Source: Cyanophora paradoxa (taxonomy: Eukaryota; Glaucocystophyceae; Cyanophorales; Cyanophoraceae). Taken from it: a stretch of DNA of 64,000 nt. Numbering within the stretch: position 1 is the stretch's first letter; each line of letters starts with the position of its first letter. Below are positions 56,701-64,000 of this stretch, piece by piece. The DNA lies in the NCBI GenBank assembly GCA_004431415.1, contig QPMI01000597.1, positions 1 to 64,000 of the forward strand, given 5' to 3'. The translations under genes were made by a program, and so were the position numbers. The notes beneath the pieces are model-generated. The model was not told the DNA's origin. It was given only the letters and a program-made list of their open reading frames with translations, and did no database searches.

Positions 56701-58513
56701 AGCGCTCGCGGAACCGAGGCCTCCGCCGCCGCCGAGGAGAGCGAGGGCGAGGTGCGCGGCTGCAGGGGGCTGTCGGGAGAGCGGGCTCTGGGGCGGGCGG
56801 GGCGGGGCGGGGCGGGGAGTTGGGGGGGTGCCGGGCCCGGGCTCCCTCCATGCGCTCATGCGCCTCCCGCGGCCCGTCGACAGGATACGTCGGACGAGGC
56901 TTATGACAAACGGCACGAGCCGCTGTACTCTAAAGAGCGCCGTGGGCACCGCCTCACCTACAAAACCCCCGCGGTCCGTCCGTCTCTAGCGTGGGGCCGC
57001 CTGGGGCGGGGCGGGCGGCTGACGAGCGGGGGCCGGCAGGAGACGAGCGACGAGGCGTACATGGCGCGGCACCAGGGCTTCGAGCGGCAGGAGCGGGCGA
57101 GCTGGGAGGCGCGGACGGGCGGGGAGAAGAAGCGGCGGCGGCAGGCGCAGGCGACGCCGGAGCAGGCGGCGGCGGCGTCGCAGGCGTACCTGCGGAAGCT
57201 GCGGGACCTCGAGGCGCGGCTGCTCGCGGAGGCGGCGGTGGCGGCCCCCGAGGAGCCCGACGCCGCCCTCGACGCCCTCCCGGCCTCGGCGGGGTGGCGC
57301 CGCGCCCCGCCACCGCCGCCGCACCCACTCCTTCCCCGACGAGGCGCCCGCCCCGCGGCCGCCCCCGGCCGCCCCGCGGCCCCGCGGCGCCTCCGTCGGC
57401 TCCAAGGGCACCCCGGGCACCAAGAAGAAGCTCCAGGGCGCCGCCGCCGCCGCCGCCGCCGCCCGCCCCGCCCCAAGAGCCGCCCCGCCCAGCCGGCCGC
57501 CGCCCGCGCCGGACTCGACGTGCCGCACGGGGCGACGCCGGCGGGCCCCGCGGTGCAGCGGCCGCACCGGTCGACGGCGGGGTGCACCGCTCGCGGGACG
57601 CCGACTCGCCGCTGGCGCCGCGGGCGACGGCCACGGCGGGGGCCATCGCGGCGATGCGCGAGGCGCGCGCCCGCCGCGTCGCCATCGACAAGCGCAAGGC
57701 CAGCAGCCTCGCCGCCTTGCCGCCCCACCTCCAGCCCTACGAGCCGCCCCACCGGCCGCCCCCGCCGCCCCTCGAGAACTACGTCATCGTGCCTCCCCGG
57801 CCAGACGATCCCCCGTGCGCGCGCCGGCCCCGTCCGCCCTGCTTGGCGGCCGCCCTGAACGCGCACCGGCCGCAGGTTCCTCATCCGCCTCCGCAAGGTG
57901 CCGCGCCTGTATGGGGCCGGCGACGCCCCGGCGGCGACGACGGCGCTCTACGGGGCCCAGGCCTGGACGGCGTACGGGGCGTACGGGGCGGGCGAGGAGG
58001 GCGAGGAGGAGGAGAGCGAGGCGGACCTGGACAGCGGCAGCGAGGGGGGCGGCGGGGAGGGGAGCCAGCTGCGGGCGGCCCCCGTGGTCCACGCCGCCGC
58101 CTCGGGCCCCGTCGCCGGCCGCCCCATCGCCGTGCGCATCTCGCTGCGGCCCCTCGCCGGCCCTGCGCCCCTCGCCGTGCAGGCCGCCCCGCCACCGCTC
58201 CGGCACCGGTCCCCTCGGCAGAGGGCGGTGCGGAGGGCGAGGGCGAGGGCGAGGCGGGCGGCGGGGGAGGGGGCTCCGGCACCCCCGCCGAGGTCGCCTC
58301 TGAGCCGGACCCTGGTCCCGCCCCGGCGCGCCCGGCACGCCCGACGAGGCGCCCGCCCCGCCCGAGTCCGAGCCCGACCCCGCGCCCGAGCCCGAGCCCG
58401 AGCCCGAGCCGCAGCCCCAGCCCGAGCGCGGCGCCCAGGCGGGTCTGGAGGGCCGCGCCCCAGCTGCGCCCCCCGAGCCCACCGCCGGCCCGGGAGAGGC
58501 CGCAGCACAGTGA
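53757..58513 (+). CDS. Large low-complexity protein with PEHE-like motifs (KANSL1/MSL1-like?)
   Basis: The start at 53,757 (MEHAPVVQSDTPGSGS) follows a clear splice acceptor. The first ~600 residues are Ser/Pro/Ala-rich, then acidic (EEAEEAEEAAAGG near 54,780; EEEEEEGG near 54,910), then Lys-rich (KKGGNKTKRRAKSKGG near 55,055). Ordered sequence appears at 56,605-57,240: RDIYVPQWRVMSGEERAWYD, then TSDEAYDKRHEPLYSKERR, then after an intron TSDEAYMARHQGFERQERAS and a helix LRKLRDLEARLLAEA. The 'TSDEAYxxRHxxxExxER' pattern resembles the PEHE region of KANSL1/MSL1, which binds the MOF histone acetyltransferase, and here it occurs twice. Later FLIRLRKVPRLYGAG, an acidic block, and an EPEPEP tail ending at 58,513. 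It could be two genes; the join of the long first ORF to the PEHE part (about 55,700-56,500) is not resolved. Confidence 0.6.
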
Positions 58514-59364
58514 CCCCTTTCCCCCCCTACCTGCATTAGTGGCAGCCCCGAGTTTCCTCTTTCAATAATTTCACTACGGTCTACGGCTTCCGAGTTGCAG
58601 CCTGCAGCTGCTGGCTGCAGCTGGCAGCATGCCATGACCAGGCCGCCAGGCTTCATCCCCTCGAGGGTTGCAGTTGGCCCCCCGGGGCCCTGCGGCTTCA
58701 TCCATCCGATGATCCCCTCCGAGGCTCGAGCTCAGGGCCCTGGGGCCTGCTCCCAGGCGGACTCCGAGGCTCCGAGGCTCCGGGAGAACTTGGAAGCCGC
58801 GGACTCAGTTAGCCCGACTCGGGTCGATCATCGGATTGAAGCCTCGCGAATCGAATTCATTGATTGACGCTGACAATGCCAGCCTGACATGCATGGTCAG
58901 CTTAAGCGCTAACTCTTGAACTACTGTAGGCTAGTGTACGTAAGCCGTGGGTTCAACCGTCACGTGCACGGCGTATACGTAGGGTTCACTGATCATGAGT
59001 CAACTTGCAAGCTTCACTTCCGAAGTTCGGCAACTTGGCAATTCAAATGATTGCAAGACTCTAAGACTTCAAGACCGTCGGACCCGCAATAAATTCCGAA
59101 TAGCTGCTGAGCACCGACCGTCGCCGAGTCGGTCCCATAGCCGGCCTACAAAGCTAGTAGCCTAGTAGCCTCTTAGCCAAAAATGTCAATCATCTCGTAC
59201 TCGCTGATCATGAGTTCGATTTCGTGACTGACCATGACATGACATTCGATCATTCGTCTAATACCTCACTTGCATGCGCAATTGCAGCTCGAACATTCCA
59301 CACTGCAATTCAATTATTTTTTCCGGCCTCGGGAGCTTGAGACTCTGATCATGAAAGCTCGAGG
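58514..59364. other. AT-rich spacer with repeated ctgatcatga
   Basis: No recognised gene. The palindromic-core motif ctgatcatga occurs at 58,989, 59,204 and 59,345, and ctgcagctg-type repeats at about 58,600-58,630. Confidence 0.6.
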
Positions 59365-60395
59365 CTAGGCAGAACTAGCGGGGGCGGCACGAGGGCTAGG
59401 GGCCCTCGCCTGCTGCGTGGGCTGCTGGGCCCGGCGGGCGGAGAGCGCCGGAGCGGGGTCCCTGGCGCGCGGGCTGCTCGCCGGGCCCCGCGGGCTCGCG
59501 CGGGTGCGGAGGCCGCGGACGGGGCCCCAGAGGCGGCGCCGGCGCTGGCTCGCCGTCATCAAGTCCAGCACCTCGTCTCCCTGCCCCGGCAGCTCCAGCG
59601 CCGGTGGACCCGCCCGCCGTACCGCCCGCAGCGGCCCCGCAGGCACCACGGGCCCCGTGGGCGGCGCGGAGGCGTCGGGGGCGGTGGGGCGAGGCGGCGC
59701 AGGGCGGCGCGCCGGTTGAGGATCTCCTCCATGGAGACCTTCGGGAAGGGCGAGGCAACGCCCCTGGGGCGCCCCGCCCCGGGCGGGCCGGCGCCGGTGG
59801 CGCGCCCGCCTGGCCGCCGGCTGCGGGGGCGGGGCGAGCCGAGAGGGAGCCGGGGGCGGGGGAGGAGGGGGCGGGGGAGTGCCCGGGGCTCCGGTGGGGC
59901 CGGCTGTTAGGGGCGGAGGAGGGGGCGGGGGCGGCGGCGTACCAGGGGCGCCAGTAGGCCCGGCTCTCGGGGGAGGGGGAGGAGAGGGCGGGTGCCCGAG
60001 GGTGCCGGGGCTGCCGGAAGAGCCGGCTGCGGGGGGCGGCGGGGGAGGCGTGGCCCGGGGGAGATGGGCGAGGGCGGGAGGTACGGCGCGCGAATCCAGA
60101 GGCGCTGGCGTCGGCACCGCTCTCGGCAGGCAAGGTCCATTTGATGGGCTATCGCACATACACGTGCACGTGCACGACGTATCTCCAGCCCGCGCAGACT
60201 CCAGAACCTCGACACGCTGCGAGCAAAGCGTTTCAGGCTCAGGCTCAACGGCGACTTAACAAAGCGCCGTAGGAGATCGACGTATGTGCAGCGATGGGTG
60301 GACGCGCGAACCTTGAGAAGCCGACTCAAGCTCAACCGCAGCCGCCGCACGTCCTCGAGCTCTACGTCAAACCTCCAGCGCCGCGCCGCCACCAT
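59365..60395 (-). CDS. Proline-rich protein, possible actin-regulator type
   Basis: The start at 60,395 gives MVAARRWRFDVELEDVRRLR, a charged helix ending SLSRLLK at a gttcgcg donor, which appears to join RVEVLESARAGDTSC (about 60,170-60,215). A long proline region follows (59,880-60,060), with repeated 'GPTGAPGTPPPPPPPPP' units. Then a short helix FPKVSMEEILNRRAAL (about 59,705-59,755) and, in the last exon, GDEVLDLMTASQRRRRLW (about 59,525-59,580) with a basic/Ala tail. Poly-Pro runs followed by short basic helices are seen in profilin-binding actin regulators (WASP, WAVE, formin types), but no diagnostic WH2 or FH2 core is certain, so this is only a possibility. Confidence 0.5.
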
Positions 60396-60872
60396 AGGTA
60401 GTCGCTGCTCCGAGCTGGCCGCCGCCTATCTAGCTATAGCGAGGTCCGTCGCGAATTCTAGTGAAGTCGGTGCGCAAGCGCTGCCTCGGCATCTCGCGCC
60501 CATCCTTTTCATCGTCCCGCGCGCCCGAGCTGGATCGGCGTTTTTGACAAGCGAGAAGATTGCTGTACTCCCCCGAATCTCCCCCCCACAAAGCTCGGGC
60601 CTCGTAGGCTCTCCTAGCTTCGAGCTCGCAGTTTCGACCTAAAGGGTACCTGACATAAGCTGTGCAGAAGCAGCCGAAGCAGCAAGCTTAAGGCCAGGCC
60701 GCGAACCAGCCCCGCGGCCGAACCTGCCAGGCTGCCGGACAGCTCTCGGCCCAGCCTCCAACCACCTGAAATACGCTGAAAAAGCATAATACAGTTCTAG
60801 GAAAGCGATCGAAGGGCGCCGACCCTCCCGCCGGCTTGATAGCTAAATTCCCGAGGCCCGAGCGCCGAGCGG
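60396..60872. promoter_or_regulatory. Divergent region between proline-rich and beta-helix genes
   Basis: CTAGCTATAG occurs at 60,430, about 35 bp upstream of the minus-strand ATG. The remainder is unremarkable, with caagcagccgaagcagcaagc near 60,670. Confidence 0.45.
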
Positions 60873-62352
60873 ATGGAGCGGGAGCGCGAGCGGGTGCTGC
60901 TCGTCGTGGAGGGGACCGGCAACCCGGGGACCTACCCGACGATCGCGGCGGCGTGGGGCGCGGCGAAGAGCATCGGCGCCGTCAGCGACCTCGAGGTTTA
61001 CATCGTCGTGAGGGAGAACGCGGCGCGGCCGCCGGCCTCCCCGGCGGCACGTCTACCCTCCTCGCCGGCCCGCTCGCTGGCGATGAGCCCGAAGCGGCCG
61101 CCGGGGAGCCCCTTGCTGCACTCGCCGGCGCCCTCGAGCCCCGGGGCGGGGAGCCCGAAGAGGGGCGGGGCCAAGGGCGGGGCGGGGGCGGCGTGGGAGG
61201 GCCCGACCTACCTGGACCTGGGGGAGGGGGCGCGGCTCACCGTGGTAGGGGCGGGGCCCGGGGTGACGCTGCGGGCGGGCGGGGGGACGGGGACGGCTCT
61301 CTCGTGCGCCGGCCGCTCCTCCACCGTCCTCTTCCGCAATCTCCGCGTGGAGGGCAAGGCCCGCCCCGCCCCGCCCCGCCCCTCCTTGCCTCTCTGCCTG
61401 CAGCTGAGCCCGCAGCGGGGGGCAGGTGTACCTCGACGGGCGGCAGTGCGAGTGGCGCTTCGAGGAGGTGACGATCGACGGGCGGCAGGCCTCGGGCCCC
61501 GGCGCCGCCCTCGCCGCGGCGGGGCCGGGGCGGGACGGCTCGCTGCTGCGGGTGACGGGGTGCCGGCTGCTGGGGCGGGCGCGGGGGGCGGGGACCGGCC
61601 TCGCGGGGCTCGCCTTCGCGGCGCGGGGCGGCATGCTCCTCTGCTCCGAGAGCGCCCTCGACGGCTTCGACACGGGCCTCGACGTCGCCGGGCCCTGCAC
61701 CCTCGAGGCCCGCCCCCGCCCCGCCCCGCCGCTCTTCCCCGGTCCCCGTGCGACGCGGGGCGGGGGCGGGGCAGGTGACGGGGACGAAGGTGGCGCGGTG
61801 CGCGGGCCGGCGATGCGGCTGCGGGCGCCCGTGACGGGGCGCGTGGAGGCGTGCGACCTCCTCGGCAACCCCGGCGGAGGTGCGCGCCCCCGCCCCTCGC
61901 GCGCCGGCGCCCGGCCTCGCCTGAGGCCCGACGCCGGCCGGGCGCGCAGGCGTGCGCTTCGTGGACGCTGCGGGGCTCGCCTGCGCGCCCTTCCTCGAGG
62001 TCCTCGCCTCCCCGGTCCGCCCGCGCCCTCCCGCCCCCTCACCCTCGCCCCCCGCCGAGGCCACGCACCCCGCCCCCAGACGTGCCCCAGCGTGCCGCCC
62101 TCGGAGGAAGTGGCCCCTGGCGAGGGCCCCGGCCTGCACCTGCAGGGGGCCCCCCTCGCCCGTCCCCCCGGGGACGCGCCGCACTCGCCGCGGCCGTACG
62201 AGGAGGTGGCCGTCCCCCTGCTCGCCGCCCCGCCCCACCGCCTCGCCGCCGCCGCCGCCGCCTCCGCCGGCCTTCCAGAGGGCCGCAGCGAGGCGGCGGC
62301 TATCGCCGAGCAGTGCGCCGCCCTCGCAAGCTCCCTCGGCCGCCGCGCGTAG
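60873..62352 (+). CDS. Right-handed beta-helix (pectin-lyase-like) repeat protein
   Basis: The start at 60,873 gives MERERERVLLVVEGTGNPGT then YPTIAAAWGAAKSIG, the usual opening of proteins that wrap into a parallel beta-helix. Rungs follow as short Val/Leu/Gly strands: ARLTVVGAGPGVTLRAGGG, TVLFRNLRVEG, QCEWRFEEVTIDGRQASGPG, SLLRVTGCRLLG, MLLCSESALDGFDTGLDV, MRLRAPVTGRVEACDLLGN and VRFVDAAGLACAPFLEVLA. The final exon is an Ala-rich helix (AAAIAEQCAALASSLGRRA). No signal peptide and no clear catalytic triad are visible, so a structural or binding role is as likely as an enzyme. C-rich introns lie at about 61,355-61,420 and 61,705-61,775. Confidence 0.65.
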
Positions 62353-62996
62353 TCGACTTCAGTTTCCAGCTGCAGTAGAGTTTAGGCCCGAGCGCGAGTT
62401 CGGTTAGCTCATGATCATCGCAGCTAGCGCTCGCGCTAGAGCTCGAGCTGTGTGTACGTTCCGCGGCCGCGGCCGTACTGCGCATGCATGCGCAGCTGTC
62501 GCATAGGCTGGCTTTGCACGAAATTCAAAATATTAATGGCTGATGTTGCCTAGGCATAGTGTTGATGCGATATAGCGCACGTGGGCATGCATGCTCGCGC
62601 GCATGCGCATCAGCAAAAACGCATGCGCGCGCGAAATTGATCGTGGAGCTCGAGAGTGGGGGAAAGAATCCGAGACGGGTATCGGTTCTTTCCGGCTTGT
62701 CTTCTGCGGGCGGTTCCCGGCGACCTTTCTGCGATCTCCGAACGCGAGATCACCGATTAGTGGGCCGCAGCTATCGTCCGGACCGAAGCCGCCCTGCGGG
62801 CCTCAGCGCCGATCACCGACACCCCTGGACAAGCCAGCGAGGAGAAGCGTGGCGAGGAAAGCTTGAATACGCCGCGAGTGCCGCTCATTGCAGCGCGCAC
62901 GCTCCACTCTGCGAGCCGGGCCGAGATCGCGACCACACCCAGCGCTTGAGCGCCTCTGGGAGCGAGCGAGCAGGCGACTCCGCGTGTCGCAGCGAT
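62353..62996. other. Spacer with GCATGC palindromes
   Basis: Contains the 18-bp palindrome ctgcgcatgcatgcgcag at 62,478-62,495 and a dense gcatgcgc cluster at 62,585-62,632. No recognised gene; the open frame through 62,559-62,996 lacks conserved content. Confidence 0.55.
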
Positions 62997-64000
62997 ATGG
63001 TGCGCTTAGCTCGTGTTAACGATGTGCGATCGGTGCCCTCCTCACTCTGCATTGCGGGAGCGCAGGCGAGCTCCAAGAGCGCGGAGGCCGGGGGCAAGCC
63101 AGCGCCAGACGCAGCGGTCCCGAAGAAGGAGCGGCAGTGGCGTGGGCGGCGCCAGAAGGGTTTTATCCCGAACGCCAAGCCCGCATCGGGCGCCGACGAG
63201 AATGCAAAGCCGCAGCCGCCGGCGCCAGCCAAGGCCGCTGAGATCAAGGCTGCATCGGCACCAGCGAGCAGCGGCGCCGGCGCGGGCAGCAAGAAAGGCG
63301 GCGCGAAGAATGCGGAGCAGCCCAAGCAGGCCAAGCAGGGTCAGCCTAAGCAGCCGAAGCAGCAAGGCCAGGCCAAGCAGGAGCCACAACAGCAGGCTCA
63401 AAAGCAGGGCAGCGCGGGCCCCAAGGGGCCCAAGGAAGGCGCCAAGGGAGGCAAGGGCAGCAAGGCGGGCAAGCAAGGCAAGGGTGGCAAAGAGGCGCGC
63501 ACCGCGCCCAGCGCCGCAGCGCAGCGCGCGCCTGACGGCGCCGGCGCAGAACGGGAAGCAGGGCGACGCGGGCAAGGGAGAGGGGGGCCACGCGGCCAAC
63601 GCCGTCAAGGTCCGTGAGCCGCGCGCGGGGCGCCGCCGCGCGGGGCTCGACGCGCGGCGCAGGGCCCCGGCGGGGCGGGCAAGGCGCACGTTCGGTTCGA
63701 GGGCGCGGAGCCGGCGGGGGCGGGGGCGGCGGGGGCGGCGGGGCCGGGGAAGGAGGGGCCGAGGAAGGGGGGCTGGGCGGGGCTGGACAAGGAGGCGGAG
63801 CTGCTGCCGTGGTGGGAGCGGCTGCCGGAGGTGCCCCCCGCGAAGGGCGCGATCCGCCCCGAGGACGTGGCGGGCCTGCGGGGGAAGGCGGAGCGGGCGT
63901 ACGAGCGCGAGGTCGAGCGGCACGACGCGCGCCTCGGCAAGGACGGCGCCCGCGAGGAGACCTGGCTCCGCACCGTCACCAAGGAGGGCACCCTCTCCGA
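62997..64000 (+). CDS. CEBPZ: NOC1/CEBPZ-like ribosome biogenesis factor, 5' part (runs off window)
   Basis: N-terminal part of a nucleolar protein that helps mature and export the 60S subunit. The ATG at 62,997 is followed at once by gtgcgctt, and an acceptor at about 63,065 leads to ASSKSAEAGGKPAPDAAVP, so an intron may sit directly after the start codon. Next come KKERQWRGRRQKGFIPNAKP and a long Lys/Gln/Gly-rich region (63,220-63,510). After an intron at about 63,610-63,690 the conserved part begins: AGLDKEAELLPWWERLP, IRPEDVAGLRGKAERAY, and WLRTVTKEGTLS at the window edge. The 'WLxTVxxxGTLSD' ending matches the start of the CBF/NOC1 repeat region. The gene is truncated by the window, not broken. 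Confidence 0.72.

Noticed and set aside
1-64000. tRNA, rRNA, CRISPR and bacterial-type operon features
   Set aside because: No cloverleaf, rRNA core or regularly spaced CRISPR-like repeats were recognised by eye, and the window is clearly nuclear eukaryotic. A dedicated RNA scan was not possible.

Overview
The window is eukaryotic nuclear DNA from a flagellated, probably photosynthetic, single-celled organism. The sequence shows very GC-rich coding DNA, many short spliceosomal introns (often 50-100 nt), AT-rich spacers, a large central-pair ciliary protein (CFAP74), a soluble adenylyl cyclase, and general eukaryotic factors (TFIIIB BRF1, an R1R2R3-type Myb, a SNF2/RING ATPase, an SLC25 carrier, a LYR-motif protein, NOC1). 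A GC-rich microalga such as a haptophyte or pelagophyte fits best, but the lineage is an inference. Products are read by joining exons by eye. Spans are start codon to stop codon where these could be placed, and inner exon borders are given only where they were worked out.

Layout. 1-3,330 is AT-rich repeat DNA: two 12-bp arrays and three copies of an AT-rich unit carrying a small ORF, around a GC-rich block with no recognised gene. 3,551-5,796 (-) is BRF1, with a retroelement-like zinc-knuckle ORF immediately upstream (5,872-6,585 +). 7,197-8,176 (-) is an unrecognised gene. 8,614-9,596 (+) is a small charged-helix protein, tail to tail with a sphingomyelinase-like phosphodiesterase (9,735-12,122 -). 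12,525-18,454 (-) is a Rad5/SHPRH-like SNF2-RING protein, head to head with a Myb factor (19,020-21,353 +). 21,742-22,360 (-) is a CxxCxGxG zinc protein, head to head with CFAP74 (22,426-29,319 +). 30,853-37,015 (+) is the ADCY10-like cyclase. 38,670-39,903 (+) is a conserved protein of unknown function. 40,461-41,376 is a ~146-bp tandem array.

The right part holds a membrane RING-H2 ligase (43,233-45,328 +), a mitochondrial carrier (45,499-47,852 +), a duplicated aminotransferase 3' end (48,131-48,361 -), the intact class-IV aminotransferase (48,691-50,283 -) head to head with a CAP domain-LIM-LIM fusion (50,384-52,404 +), a LYR protein (52,590-53,173 -), a long low-complexity PEHE-like protein (53,757-58,513 +), a proline-rich protein (59,365-60,395 -), a beta-helix protein (60,873-62,352 +) and the 5' part of NOC1/CEBPZ (62,997 to the window edge).

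Genes alternate strand, and five neighbouring pairs are head to head. No operon-like pathway is evident. Shared themes are cilium and cAMP signalling (CFAP74, the cyclase, perhaps the 8.6-kb protein), chromatin and transcription (BRF1, SNF2-RING, Myb, PEHE-like) and organelle function (SLC25, LYR, CxxCxGxG). The most unusual signals are the CAP-LIM fusion, introns built from CCCCG/CGGGG halves that can fold back, Myb micro-exons, the AT-rich ORF-bearing repeat family, and short palindromes recurring in spacers.
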